Source: Cladocopium goreaui (Eukaryota; Sar; Dinophyceae; Suessiales; Symbiodiniaceae). From it: a stretch of DNA of 64,000 nucleotides. Each line of letters starts with the position of its first letter. The first letter of the stretch is position 1. A program made the translations under genes and the position numbers. Location: assembly GCA_947184155.2 (NCBI GenBank), contig CAMXCT020002087.1, positions 1 to 64,000 on the forward strand. The letters are read 5' to 3'. Below the pieces are notes generated by a model that was not told the DNA's origin, made no database searches, and was given only the letters and a program-made list of their open reading frames with translations. Positions 51,437 to 63,719 of the stretch are shown here, piece by piece.

Positions 51437-51808
51437 CCCTGGGTTGACATGCTGCACCATTTTAGTGACACCAGTAGTCTGGCAGTTTTCGAAGATGCAG
51501 CTCTTTTCCAGGACAGAGGACTGGGGCACAGCACGCTGCTTTATGCTTTCACAAGACAAGAAGGTTATTTGTTGTGTTCACAATTTGGGCCAGCAACTTG
51601 CAACTCGGGCCCTTCCACCCTGAAGACCGAAGACCTTCATAGGTTCCGCGTTGACGACCATGACGACCGTCTGCTTCCACCGAGGGATTTCGAGGAAATC
51701 ACCGAAGTGGTTCGGAACGATTTGAAAATCGTCCGGGGACCTGAAAATCTCCGGGCAGCAGGGCTGCTGCAGGTGGCAGGTTGCGAGACACTGAAAAAGA
51801 ATCTTTAG
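51437..51808 (+). CDS. Terminal exon of an unrecognised host gene
   Basis: After GTTTCTTTTGCAG| an open frame of 123 codons reads PWVDMLHHFSDTSSLAVFED, then AALFQDRGLGHSTLLYAFTR … and ends CETLKKNL-stop. Balanced composition, a GC shift and a good polypyrimidine acceptor make this the best single host exon in the right half. It has no PPR core. It contains a D-D-H-D-D-R-L-L-P-P-R-D-F-E-E-I acidic stretch. It could be the 3' end of the interrupted PPR gene or of a separate gene. Confidence 0.6.
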   Translation, partial: PWVDMLHHFSDTSSLAVFEDAALFQDRGLGHSTLLYAFTRQEGYLLCSQFGPATCNSGPSTLKTEDLHRFRVDDHDDRLLPPRDFEEITEVVRNDLKIVRGPENLRAAGLLQVAGCETLKKNL

Positions 51809-54060
51809 GAAGTCTTCTTTCCTTTCTGATCTTGCTGGGTTATGATAATTATGCTGGGTTGCTGATATAATCTTCAAAATGCGGTGGAGATGTTAATCTG
51901 ATTGTGAAGAGTGCCTTATGCGGATAGGTTAACATCTTTGAAGCGTTTGAAAAGTGCTGAGAAGTAGTACAGCTGCTTTTGGCTGCTTGATGTTGACAGT
52001 GAATGATCTTAGCTGTCATCCTCTCAACAAAGATGTCAAGCCTCAAACTTTCGGCCGCTGTAAGCTCCAGGCTACCTTGGTAGCCCAGCTTTTTCAACTT
52101 GCTGCTTCGTGATCTTATGAATGGCATTGCAATCTGTATTGAATGGATACGTATCGGTAGGGATGGTATGGACAATTGTTGTTTTCTGTACATGTACAGC
52201 TCTGTTGCGTCTGATTTTGAAATACAAAACAACCTGGAAACTACCAGATTCTTACTTTCCCCGGTATCCGTTTTCAAGCGTCACGTTGGATGAATCTATG
52301 CTGTCAGATTCCTCATCTCCTTGGAATTCCAATGTGCTTTGACTAATAAAGCTGAATTGCCTCAATCCTCACATTGATTGGTGACATCTCTATGTTCGTT
52401 GGCTAACCAATGAATCTGAGCATATTTTTTTCGATTGATTGCAAGCATGATGAACAACCGTGAGAAATCATTGGACTTTGGGTTTTTCCCAACATTTTCA
52501 GACTAAACTCCCAGTTTGTTGCCGTCTTGGTCCACTGAAAAAGGCAGAACGTACCCTGACAAAGGTGGAATTGAGGCCGAAGGGGCGACCAAAATCCTGA
52601 GTTGGCAGGTGATTCCCATTTTTTGAGTGGATTTTTGGTGATTTTGAGGTGGATTATCATCAGGAATTCCGCAAAAGCATGTTTTTCCATGTTTTTTCTA
52701 GTTTTTGTTCCAGCATCTTTTTCTTTTCTCTGGTTTTTCAGAAATAGCTTTGTCTAGCTTTTGCTGAGGAGTGAGTCTGTTTGTCAAAAAAAATCCAGGA
52801 AGGGTTTTTACCCCGGGAAGAAGATCTCTTTCAATTGGTTTTGTTGTAGGGCGCTATCGGGTTCTGTTCAATTTTAGTACTCGTATTCCTGGTGTTCATC
52901 GTGGGCTCTCTCAGCTAGCATTTTCGGTAAAAACGATACCAGATGTGCTACAATGAAGTGGGGTCCATATATCCACCATATATGAGCCAGCATTTATTTG
53001 TGCAAAATGATTATAACGGGAATCCTAATGGGTTCGAGATTTTGGGCCATGGCCAGATCCTTTCAACCGGTCAATTTTGGATCCAAAAGGTAGGTCTTCT
53101 CGCCTGACATTCTCATGCCTTGTGATGAGCAATCCAGTTGAATAGAACTGGGTCTTCTATTTGGGATGGGTCGAAGACAACCAGTGGATGTTATACACCT
53201 TTTTGACAAAGTCGTTCCTTTTTTAAAGAAATGTCTATATATTTAGTTGCAACGAAGCTTTCCCTGGAAGTCGTGCCTTTTTGCAAAACGCAAGCAAACT
53301 CTGGTGAGCACAGCGCAACCATGTTTTTAAGTGTTTTTGTGTTTTTTCTTGCGTTCAGCTTGGGTTTAGGTATCTAGTTATGCTTAGGGTATATGTAGTT
53401 TTTGTTGCGTTCAGTTGGGGGGAAACTTTTTTTGTTGCAGCTGCTTTCTTATCAGTGACTTCTGTACGTTCAACTGTATTCAGCAACTACTGTTAAACTG
53501 CTGTTCAATTGCTGGCTGTTGCTCAGTTGCTGCCGCTGGCTACTGCCAAACTGCTGCTGGATTGCTTCTGAACTACTACCGCTAGGCTTACGTCGTACCA
53601 AGTGACCTATCTATATACAGTATACAGTCCCAATGTGATCCATGTTTATGTTTGTTTAATTACTGTATATAATCCATTTGGGGAATAGGATAGGACACAT
53701 CTCCAAAATAATCTGATGAATCATGTTGTTTATCCACAATTATTATCCACACTTGCATGGGTCTGTCAGACAACATCGGGGATTTTACACCTACCCAATT
53801 GGGGCATTTCGATAGTGAGGATGATATTTCTAAACCATTGAATAGTAAATGTGCATAAATGGAAATCAGGATTATACAGGGTACCCTCTGGTAATTTAAC
53901 ATAGCTATTGAAAATGACCATAGAAATAGTGGATTTTCCCATTAAAAATGGTGGATCTTTCCATAGTTATGTTAGTTTACCAGAGGGTATGTTACTGTAG
54001 GTCAGGATTTTCCATTTGAGGCTCCAATTTTTTGGATCAACTGATGCGGCCCGGGTGCGG
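51809..54060. other. Non-coding tract
   Basis: Unique AT-leaning sequence with no supported exon. CTGCTG/TTGCTG-rich words near 53500-53575 and a family A element at 53882-53989. Confidence 0.5.
53882..53989. repeat. Family A inverted-repeat element, copy 2
   Basis: TACCCTCTGGTAATTTAAC … GTTAGTTTACCAGAGGGTA, 108 bp, with CATAGCTATTGAAAAT mirrored by CTTTCCATAGTTATG. Ends in TA on both sides. Confidence 0.88.
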
Positions 54061-54061
54061 C

Positions 54062-54132
54062 AGGGACTTCTACTCACACCTGGATGAGAACGACGATCAA
54101 GTCGTTGATTGGCATGACGGGAATGGGTACTG
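54062..54132 (+). CDS. Candidate short exon, unrecognised
   Basis: After GGGTGCGGCAG|G the frame reads DFYSHLDENDDQVVDWHDGN then GY-stop. High GC, acidic, sensible acceptor. The true 3' end is probably before the TGA. No family recognised. Confidence 0.4.
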
Positions 54133-54191
54133 ACCTGGGACAGAATGGAGGAGAACAGCTAAATGAATATCACAGTTCATCGCAGTTGTGT

Positions 54192-54815
54192 AAATATATA
54201 ATATAATATATATAATATAATATATAAATATATATAATATATATAATATAATATATAAATATATATAATATATATATAATATAATATAATATAATATAAT
54301 ATAACATAATATAATATAATATAATATATATATATATGATATAATACATATATATAATATTATATTGTAATATATAATATATAATATAATATAATATAAT
54401 ATAATATAATAATATATATATATATGATATAATACATATATATAATATTATATTTTAATATATAATATATAATATATATATATATATTATATAATATATA
54501 TTATATATAATATATATATTATATATATAATATAATATAATATAATATATTATATATATTATATATAATATATATTATATATTATATATATATTATATAT
54601 AATATAATATATATTATATATTATATATATTATATATAATATAATATATATATATAATATATAATATAATATATTATATATATATATATATCATATATAT
54701 AATATAATATAATATCATTTAATATAATTTAATATATATATATATAAAATAATAATAATAATAATAACAATAATAATAATATATAAACTATAAATATATA
54801 TATATATAATGGAAT
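54192..54815. repeat. Long (TA)n / (TATAA)n satellite
   Basis: About 600 bp almost wholly A/T, with TATAA and ATATAATATA higher-order units and a (AATAAT)n patch at 54748-54780. Strong cruciform potential. Confidence 0.97.
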
Positions 54816-54863
54816 ATTCGCGCTGATATATGGGTTTCATATCGTTTCCTTGGTGTTCACCAG

Positions 54864-54932
54864 GATGCCCGGATTTTGAAGCGTATGGTAAATTGTGGGA
54901 TGATCTCAATGGACTCAGCGGCCTGCCTCCAT
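54864..54932 (+). CDS. Candidate exon, unrecognised
   Basis: The + frame reads GCPDFEAYGKLWDDLNGLSG then LPP up to CTCCATAG. Protein-like composition right after the AT satellite. Boundaries uncertain. Confidence 0.35.
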
Positions 54933-54934
54933 AG

Positions 54935-55065
54935 ATCGAGGTTTTTGGCCAAGACATATGTGAAATCGACCCATTGGAGGAATTTGAGGAATCCATTCAT
55001 TCAGAAGCTACCCAATTGTCCAGGAAAATGTCAAATCCCACATTTGTTGGATGCATTGTTGGATG
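54935..55065 (+). CDS. Candidate exon, unrecognised
   Basis: After CCTCCATAG| the frame reads IEVFGQDICEIDPLEEFEES then IHSEATQLSRKMSNP, amphipathic and acidic. It could continue the previous exon's gene. The right boundary is unclear. Confidence 0.35.
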
Positions 55066-55221
55066 CATCTGCTTGAAAATCAGGGGGCTGCCGCAGGAGT
55101 GGCTGTCCTTTGTGTCCCAGGGGAAGCTTCGAGACAACCGGCTGATCGATCAGGCTCCATATCTTTCCATCCAAGCGGTTGAAGGGTGGGATGAACCAAT
55201 TAGGAGAATTCCTATGTGGAA

Positions 55222-55329
55222 TACCCTCTGGCAAACTAACAGTTTGCTATTGAAAATTGCCATTGAAATAGTGAGTTTTCCCATTAAAAATTGTGATTTT
55301 CCATAGTTATGTTAGTTTACCCGAGGGTA
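55222..55329. repeat. Family A inverted-repeat element, copy 3
   Basis: TACCCTCTGGCAAACTAAC … GTTAGTTTACCCGAGGGTA, 108 bp. Body closely parallels the 53882 copy (AATAGTG-GTTTTCCCATTAAAAAT). Confidence 0.88.
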
Positions 55330-56930
55330 TGTAAAATGACCCCAATGGTTTGTGAATGGGATGAATTATTAGGTCGACTACATTGCCGTCGGACATGTGT
55401 TCAGCGTGTCCTCTGGAATCCTCTGGAACGCCGAACATTTCCAACCCCCAAAACCACCAGATTTCCAAGATTCCAAGGGGATCCAAAAAGCATGATGGTT
55501 TGATTCTTTTACATTTTTTGTTGACTTCTATATCGCAGGTGACAAAGGCAGTGTTTCCAGTGATTTGCTAAAATCCCAGAAGGGTTCCAAGAAAAAAAAC
55601 GATAGGCACGCCTTCGATTTTAATCAGTAAAGAAAGCACATGGTTTCCGGCAGTAAAGAAAGCCCATGGTTTCCGGAAGCAATTCTTCTTCCACCAATGA
55701 TTGAAACCACCGACCCAGAAATTGGTTCTTTCTGTGTCAGGTGATGGCTGAGGCCCGATGGCTGAGTGACCGCTAAGTATTGTTTGATGATAGGGGATAT
55801 TAGGGATGATACTACCCAATCTAATGTTAGTAAAGCAATAGGATCCACCATCCCCAATCACTTAGAATTTTTATGGCTGGTACATCAAGATATAGGTGGT
55901 TTATTGCTTTACCAACATTATTGGAGATTATCACAGTCCATGATGGGAAAACCCTATAAAAAGCCGTGACCAAACAGCAACCTGAATGGTAGGAATGACA
56001 TCGGGTTTGACCAAACAGCTCACGTGGCCCTGAAAATGGGCAATTAAGGGCCCAAATGGCATGAATCATGAGGAAAATCATGGGGATATAATGAGGACAT
56101 AATATCAGATCCGATGGAATATATGCAGTAACCACCAACTTGATATTGTTTTTTTGTCTGACAATCAGACTGACAATGGGGTACGTCCCGGGTACGTATA
56201 GTCTCCAACTTATGGCAATTTTTATAGGGAACACGATGATTCACCAGACCCTATTTCGAGACAAGCCCAAATAGGAGAATCATCTCTAGTGCAGGGTGGA
56301 TCTTTTTATCAAACCAGGTTGGAATGGAACCTTGAAAGAGAACCAACCATGACCCCGTATCCCTTCGAGCTTGGGAATAGCACCCAGCCAAGTATGACCC
56401 AATTCATGCCGCCACATGGCTGACTTAAAACTGCGGGACCATTGAGAACCCACCAGTCATTTAAATATAACCTCCAGTAAATCAACATAGACCCTGGTAG
56501 ATAGGGGTTGGAAGATTAGTTTCCTCCAAAAAATGGTGATTTTCAGGGTCTATGTTAATTTACCAGAGGGTATGATGATGAATGGTCGAATTGATGAATT
56601 GATGCTGAACCTCTTGACGGTTTTTCATGATATATTGAAGACTGTGGCCAGGAAACTGCCAATTGGACGATGGCAGCCACCGACATTTTCCCACCTGTTA
56701 CGAGTTTTAGATACATCCCAATATTTGCCAAGTACTTGGGATGATTTTGGATGGTTGAATGTTGACTCTTGTCAATTTTGTGGTCAAATCAGATCAAATC
56801 TAACACCTTCAGATTCATCAGATCAAACGTGGTTCGGATTGGCTGCATCCCATCTTCCAATAGCTTTACAATGCTTTACATCCCGATGTTTTCGCTAGTT
56901 TTCTTCCAGATCCTAGGAGATCAGCTCTAG
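55330..56930. other. Non-coding tract
   Basis: Short open frames without family motifs. Family A copy 4 at 56467-56572. Repeated GTTTCCGGCAGTAAAGAAAG-type words at 55629-55680. Nothing else supported. Confidence 0.45.
56467..56572. repeat. Family A inverted-repeat element, copy 4 (diverged)
   Basis: TAACCTCCAGTAAATCAAC … GTTAATTTACCAGAGGGTA with CATAGACCCTGG mirrored by CAGGGTCTATG. Confidence 0.75.
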
Positions 56931-56984
56931 GTTGGCCGCGCCGTGCGCACATCCTTGCGACGCCTTGGGTTGAAACCCTGCCAG
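56931..56984 (+). CDS. Candidate short exon, unrecognised
   Basis: 54 bp between TCAGCTCTAG|G and |GTGGGT, reading VGRAVRTSLRRLGLKPCQ. Sharp GC peak in AT-rich flanks, phase-neutral length. Confidence 0.45.
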
Positions 56985-57419
56985 GTGGGTGGTGTGAAGC
57001 GAAATGGTGACATGATGTTTGTACTGGCTAGGAGGCCAAAGATTAGTGGTGATATTAACATATTATAACATATTAACTATTAATCACTATATATCGCTAT
57101 GAATTCTATGTTCTCTTTTTAAAGCCCTAAAGAAATTGAATCGAAGCACAGCGCCCAGCATCTGGATTTATGGGGTTGTCAAAAAATGTGGCCACACTTG
57201 GGGTTCTTACGGTAGGGGTTACTGTAAGGCCGGGTGTTTATTCGAGGTGTTCTCATCCGTGTCCGGCAGATTTGGTGACCCTTACAGCACAAAAGGTCCT
57301 TCATCTTCCGTTTTTGACGGGCAGTCTCGCACGAAACGGTTGCCGGGAGACCTCTCGCGCAACCCTCTCGTCACTTTGGGCCTCAGATCGCTCTCGTTGT
57401 GGCGCGGTGTTCATTTTGA

Positions 57420-58450
57420 TAGTCAAAGACTAAGGAGATCTTGTGCAGAGATCTTGACAAGGGGGTCTTTTATAGAGAGATTGGAGATCTTGCCCCGGAG
57501 ACCTCTTATAGAGATCTTGTACAGAGAGCCTTCATAGAGATCTTGTCAAGAGATCTTGCCAAGAGGTCTCTTACAGAGATCTTGCCAACAGAGCTCTTAT
57601 ACAAACTTCTGCAGAGATCTCTTCAAGGGATCTTGCCAAGAGACCTCTTATAGGGAGCTTGTACAGAGATCTTGCCAAGAGACCTCTGATAGAGATCTTG
57701 TACAAAGATCTTGCCAAGAGGTCTCTTCCCGAGATCTTGCCAAGACAGCTCTTATAGAGAGCTTGTGCAGAGATCTCTGAAACAGATCATGCCAAGGGAC
57801 CTATTATAGGGAGCTTGTCCAGGGAGCTTGCCAAGAGACCTCTTATAGAGATCTTGTACAGAGACATTGCATGGAGGTCTGTTGAGATCTTGCCAAGAGG
57901 TCCCTTGCAGAGATCTTGCCAACAGAGCTCTTATAGACAGCTTCTACAGAGACCTCATAAAGAGATCTCGCCAAGAGACCTCTTGTGGAGATCTTGTACA
58001 GAGATCCTGCCAAATTCTTGCCAAGAGGTCTCTTACATAGATCTTGCCAAGAGAGCTCTTATAGAGAGCTTCTACAGAGATCTCTTCACGAGATCTTGCC
58101 AAGAGATCTCTTATAGGGAGCTTGCACAGAGATCTTGCCAAGAGGCGTCTTATAGAGATCTGTGTAGTGATCTTGCCAAGAGGTCTCTTATAGAGATCTT
58201 GCCAGGAGACCTCTTAAACAGATCTTGTGCAGAGACCTGGTGAAGAGAACAGAGATCTTGCTCAGAGACCTTTTACAGATAGCTTGACAAGGGATTTTGC
58301 TTTGAGATCTCTTACTCAGATCTTCTGTGGAGATCTCTTTTAGACGCCTTGTACAGATAGCCTTACAAAGGGATCTTGCACAGCAGCTTCTCCAGAAAAC
58401 CTGTAAGGAAAATCTTGCGCACAATATCCTACAGAGATCTTCGCAAAGGA
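57420..58450. repeat. Decayed array of about 20-45 bp units, roughly 1 kb
   Basis: Words AGAGATCTTG, CCAAGAGACCTCTTATAGAG and CTTGTACAGAG alternate throughout, with single-base changes. Because unit lengths and phases vary, two or more frames stay open and spell R-D-L-A-K-R-S-L-I-E-I-L-type peptides, so the long frames here are repeat by-products. It is dense in AGATCT palindromes. Confidence 0.9.
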
Positions 58451-59869
58451 ACTTGCGGAATCTAACCTGGTATCTCTCCTTCCAGAGACCGCCTTGACAA
58501 TAAACACCATGCTTTCACTACTAGGGTCGCTCTTGTCCTGCCAGCTGGGAGCCACTGATGTTTATATGTTTTTGGGTCCTTTCAACCTTTCCCTTTAGGA
58601 TCCAAACTACACACTGTTTGGGGTCTCTTGCCGGGATGTTTTTTAGAAGGCGCATGTTATTTTTCAGTCGCACGTGTAATTTATATATATATATACACAT
58701 ACACTAATATACAGCGGTTGTGTTGTATTCATGGTTTGTTCCTCAAGAAACTCTTGTGTTGGACAGGGCTTCCACTGAATTTCATAGTCGGGTTACATCC
58801 AATCATGGTGGAACTGGGGATGCTCCACTGGAAGCCAGGTCGAAGACAGGGTCAGAGCCGAGGTGGCACTTGGGTCATTGGGTCTACCGGTCTACCCCTT
58901 GGGATGATGTAAAATGACCAGCAAATGCTTTGCTTTTGGCATTTGGTTTACCACATTAGTGCAGACCTCAATATGTGCACCATTTTTTACTTTTCCATAT
59001 ATTGGGAATAATAGTCCCAACTGACGAATATTTTTCAGAGGGGTTGAAACCACCAAACAGATGATTGTATTCAAACCAACATTGACATGCACTGGACCAA
59101 CGGACCAACGTTTCCACGTTCCGGGCTGTGACCCTGGTTATTTCAGATCCCAACTCACCAAAGGTAAACCTTTGCAAATCCCTTCAAAAGGATCACATTA
59201 GGTTTATCACCCGGATCGATGTCGACGTTCATTCGTGGAAGATGGTCTGAACATGAGGAATACCCCCAAAATCTCATATCTTAATTGGGAATAGCATGCT
59301 GATAAGTCAGGGGATTTGTTTTTTCCCCATGATTTTGAGACAAACCCATGTTGAGTTTTGGCACTTTGGGTGCCAGCTGTCCGATGGGCAGTTAGCATCA
59401 TGTTCAGGCGAGTGACACTGTTGGCAGGGGAACCCAGGAAGGTTGATGATGATGATGATGATGGTGATGATGACGATTATTATTACTATTATGACAAGGA
59501 GAGGACGTTGATGTTGTTACTGCTGACGACGATGACCTTTTTTTCGTTGATCCACACACATGTGCACCTAACCAGATGTGTTTCTGCCGAAACTGGACGT
59601 GTATAGACTACCCCACTTTGCATTTAGACTTACACAACAACAAGAATCGCAAACATATTTTTTGACAGCTGATGGACTGGGACCAAAAGGGACATGACCC
59701 GCTAGGCCCAACATACCTTTTTTTTTGCGCCCTTAACATACGTAGTCTTACATAGAACAGTTGGACAGTGAAAACAATGAGGTGCGTTTACACCATTTAC
59801 AACATGTCATGAAATGACATGAATTGAGGCAATTACCAACCATTTAGACATGTGTAAGCGTTTATTCCA
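58451..59869. other. Non-coding tract
   Basis: Short (TA)n at 58682. A diverged family B-like right end (TGATTTTGAGACAAACCCATG) lies near 59331-59351. (GAT)n microsatellite at 59443-59482. No supported exon. Confidence 0.45.
59443..59482. repeat. (GAT)n microsatellite
   Basis: GATGATGATGATGATGGTGA with GAC variants. It produces a poly-Asp frame that should not be called a gene. Confidence 0.9.
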
Positions 59870-59875
59870 TTCCGA

Positions 59876-59999
59876 TCCGCTATCTCCGGACCCTGGACCC
59901 CGAAGCGTGATCCGCGGCTCAGATCAAGTGGGTTTCTTTCGCATCTTTCGGAAGGGGTTGCGCATCAACCGGCAGGTGGGGGCCTTTGAAACTTTCAAC
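59876..59999 (+). CDS. Candidate exon, unrecognised
   Basis: One + frame reads PLSPDPGPRSVIRGSDQVGF, FRIFRKGLRINRQVGAFETF, then N before AACAG|GATAGA. GC-rich and basic with W-free helices. A GTGGGG within it (59976) is an alternative donor. Confidence 0.4.
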
Positions 60000-60980
60000 A
60001 GGATAGATGATTACAAAGGATGACATGGGACAAACTGGCTGTCAGACTTATGATATATTATAGATATATCATGATATATCAGTCATGACATACTACGTAT
60101 ATGTGTCTATATATATAGAGAGATATTGTTGAACATCAAGGTTCCTATAAAATACACAGACTTAAGACTTAGTGATGCAGCGAAACCACCACGTCCTTCT
60201 CTCATGAGGATTGCTCAGATGACAACCTCAAGCGCACTTTCGCGAGTCTCTTGGCAGATCCCCAATGAAACGGAGATACTACGTGGTAGATGGTGTAGGG
60301 TATGGTGGTACCAAACCCACCACTTTAAACGGGATATAATGATGATATGACGGGGATGTGATCAAACTTTGATTTCACTCCAAAATCTATATAAACATGA
60401 ATGGCAATGGACATGCCATTTTTCATGGGGACAATGCGTGGGAACCACAGAAATGAAGGCACAAAACAAGAGGCGACTCCTGTACCAGGTTGTTGGTTTT
60501 AGCATCTTTTTGTTCACGGCCTTCTTGGGACATGATTGTCCGTGACTTATTCTTCAGGGATGCCACAAAAAAACACCAACGAGCAACACTTTTTTTGGTC
60601 TCGGAAATTGGTATGGACCCAGGAATTCTCAATGCATAGTTGTCCTCAACATGACATGGCCAGTTACAGTTACAGCATGATGATCGAATCTCAGCGCGTT
60701 CTCAGCGCATTGGCTTTCATTGCCTCCAGAAGATAGGTCATTGTAGGTGTGGAATATTTTTTTTTAAACATGAACTCTCCTAATGCCTTGGTAAACCCAC
60801 GTGTTTTCCCACAAGGGACTGGGGGCACCAGTAATTAGATCTCCTTGATCTCCCTTTAGAGGATGTTCATGATCCGGTGGCAATTTCCGCACAATTCTAG
60901 GGATATGAGTCTGCTGAACATGGGATATACCCCCCACATGGCAATTTTAGTGGGGGAAAATATTATAACAGTAGTACTAC

Positions 60981-61037
60981 CTCTCTCTCTCTCTCTTTCT
61001 GTCTGTCTGTCTGTCTGTCTGTCTCTGTCTCTCTCTG
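60981..61037. repeat. (CT)n / (CTGT)n microsatellite
   Basis: CTCTCTCTCT followed by CTGTCTGTCTGTCTGT and CTCTGTCTCTCTCTG. Confidence 0.95.
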
Positions 61038-61039
61038 TG

Positions 61040-61900
61040 AAACGAAGCAATTCTACGAGACTTCCTCAAAAAATGGCTGCGCACAGTTCCAAAACCAAGA
61101 AATTCTGCCAGACTTGCTCAAGAATTGTAAGTTCCCAGCGCCAAAGCGATGAAATTCTGCCAGGCTTCCTCAATTTTGGAACTTGACAACATCAAAAATG
61201 AAGCAATACAGTGAGACTTCCTTCAAAAATGGAAAGTCGAGTGCCTCGTTTTGCGATTTTTCCATTCAATCGTGCCACGAAAAAGTGAGGACAGGTCATA
61301 CGAAGTGCTGCACCTGTCACGCAAAACCACCTCAGCAAACCTGAAGATCTGATGCTCCAAAATGAAACCCCTGTCAGGAAATCAGCGCCCTGACCTCCTA
61401 ACATGTCTGACTCATGTGTCTTTTGTACTGCGCCTGACGCGCAAAATGCATCTTTGCAGATTCCCTTCAAATGTCCCACCTGCCATCGTGTTTTGAAATG
61501 CTACAAAACCCTCACGTTTTGCTCACTTTAGACAAGGTGCACAATCCCTTGCGCCTGCCACGCGAAACGACATCTGAACGTCCAAAAGTGGTGCTCGTAC
61601 CATTTTGACTTGGAAATGTGCTTCGCGGCACAAGTGCGTGCACTTTTTCAGCGAGCTGATGTGTTTTGTACATTTTGACTTGGAGCACCTCGACTTCCAA
61701 AAGTGGCCCGAAAATGGCATGCTTTATCATTTTTACTTTTAAATGTGTTCGCGCCACAGCGGCGTGTTTGAACATCTGAACTTCCAAAAGTTGTCCGAGA
61801 ATGTTGCGCCTTTAACATTTTTACCTCCATATGTGCTTCGTTCCACAATGGTGTGCACTGTTTCGACATTCCCTCCCACTGCCAAAATTGTTCCGTACGT
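61040..61900. repeat. Two diverged tandem-repeat blocks
   Basis: Block 1: three to four units of about 60-90 bp with GAAnnATTCTnCnAGACTTCCTCAA (61046, 61099, 61148, 61200). Block 2: ATCTGAAC/GACnTCCAAAAGTGG…ATTTTnACTT…ATGTGnTTCG near 61571, 61686 and 61773, spaced 115 and 87 bp. Old, irregular duplications. Confidence 0.65.
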
Positions 61901-63039
61901 GAGGTGTTTTTAGGCTTTTAGGTTTTTGACTTCCAGGCGTGCAATTTGTCATCTCTCATCTGGCCAGATGGCTCCACGCCCGCCACTTTAGCGAGCCTAC
62001 TTTTTTGAGCCTCCAGAGCTGCACAACATTGGAAAAACACATTGTTTCGCGACTTTTCGCGCACCTGTACCTTTTGTCTGCCGATTCTTTCTCTTCTTTC
62101 TCTTCCCTGACTCTTTCCTCCTCTGCTTTTCCATCTGTCCATAATATTGTGGGAAGTTTGACTTCTAAACTTCCTTCGATAATCCAAGCAAGACATTGTA
62201 GTCAACTCTCACCCCCCACGTTTGATGCTAAAATGCCGGTTGATGCTCAGAACGCCAGCAGGTTTTTGATTGCTTTCTGGGAACCTGGGTGGTTCAACGC
62301 CCCTCGAGGCATAGCTGACGGAGCCCTCCGTCCGGGCCCTTGAGGGTTGCCAGCATCCAGCATCCAAGGGCATACTGGGTCAGTTTCACATAATATGTGC
62401 CATGGTCAAGACTTGGGTATACTTGTATAAATTGCCCAGTTTTTTGGAATGGTCATCAATCCATTCATAGGGATTCATACTCACAATTAAATATGTTTCG
62501 ATTCCAATGGCATGGGATGAATGACCACGCCACATATCATTATACCATATTTTGATCATGCCGCATGTGTTACTATAGAATATAGAGGCATCAACATACA
62601 CTTACTTATCCCAAACAGGACATATAAATGTCGGTGAATACCTGTACATGTAGCATTTGGGATCGAGCATGTCTGCATTCCAAACCTTCTTTGCAGACAT
62701 GAAGACTTGATTTGACTGGATCAGTTCTTGGCTTGACTAGACATATATTAATTGAAGGCAAAAATCACCTGACAGATTTTGGGAATCGGACACGTCCTTC
62801 TTCCACCAGGTCTTGCTTGAATTTACAGTCGGTTAGAAGATGAACCCAATCTCAACCCAAGCCGCCTTGTCTAACAGAACCCGAAGGGTACAGTATGAGG
62901 TGGCAGAAACGGAAATCATTGGACGATCATGTTTTCAGACGAAATATATGTATATATATATATATAAATATACACCCTTACTTGTACCTTGGTAGAAATC
63001 CTTTTCCTCAGTGATTTTGTTGTTTGCGCTTGTCAGACA

Positions 63040-63136
63040 TGCGGCTGCAGCCCATCTTGGACTTTCTGCAAATTTCCTGCTTGGCAAAAACCAACAAAGA
63101 GGCGCCGGCGCTGTGTTGCCACAGCCGGGCCTTCGG
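63040..63136 (+). CDS. Candidate exon with strong splice sites, unrecognised
   Basis: Between GCGCTTGTCAG| and |GTAAGAG. It reads MRLQPILDFLQISCLAKTNK then EAPALCCHSRAFGE. GC peak and a consensus donor. The spacing I-L-x-F-L-x-x-x-x-L-A-x-x-x-K-x-A-x-A-L vaguely recalls an F-box, but I would not assign it. Confidence 0.5.
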
Positions 63137-63644
63137 AGAGTAAGAGTTTCTAATCTTATTTTGTTTTTATTGGGATCATAGAGTCGTATATAAAGGACAC
63201 ATGGTCTTAGAGGACGCATGCATACCCAAGCATGTTCCATGTTGTTTTGTGGGTTGTATGCCCATAAAGTAACCGTGAAGTGGAATTTCAAAAAAAGGTG
63301 AACTGGAAAATCAGGACATCTGCAATAGTCACAAAAGTTAGCTAATTGGTGTCATGTTCCACTGATGCTTCATTGTTTTGGGTTGATTATGTCATAGAAA
63401 TTTTGCTGGGTTAGGTGCCACCTGGATATGATTGATAGCCACTACAACTACTCCAGCCTACAGGTAACCCCCAAGTTGGAAAGTTTGGCGGTTTGCATTT
63501 ATACCAGTTGCAACAAATACCTTTTTGTAGAGAAAAAACAAGGCACGCATGTCTGTACACTGTACACACTGAACCCGTAAAGTCAAAACATATGTGTTTG
63601 TATGTGTATATATATATATACACATACAAATATATCCCCTTCGG

Positions 63645-63719
63645 TTTGGGGACGGCCCAACCCTGAGTGCCTACTGTGAGTCACTCAAGCGTGCTACAGA
63701 GGCCCAAACACTGAAAGGT
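63645..63719 (+). CDS. Candidate exon, unrecognised
   Basis: The + frame reads RFGDGPTLSAYCESLKRATE then AQTLK, ending before |GTGAGG. Helical, protein-like, high GC. The acceptor is not clear. Confidence 0.42.

Larger units (their letters stand above)
60000..63037. other. Non-coding tract with diverged repeats
   Basis: (CT)n/(CTGT)n at 60981-61037. Diverged tandem units with GAAATTCTGCCAGACTTGCT-type words (61040-61225) and CTTCCAAAAGT-type words (61560-61900). (TC)n-rich sequence at 62088-62130. No supported exon. Confidence 0.45.

Noticed and set aside
56533..56898. 121-residue + frame
   Set aside because: It starts inside a family A inverted-repeat element and has no motif.
57136..58243. 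Basic R-D-L-A-K-R-S-L frames
   Set aside because: Frame-independent translation of a tandem array. Reported as repeat, not as genes.
59358..59606. Asp/Tyr-rich frame
   Set aside because: Generated by (GAT)n and neighbouring (TAT)n.
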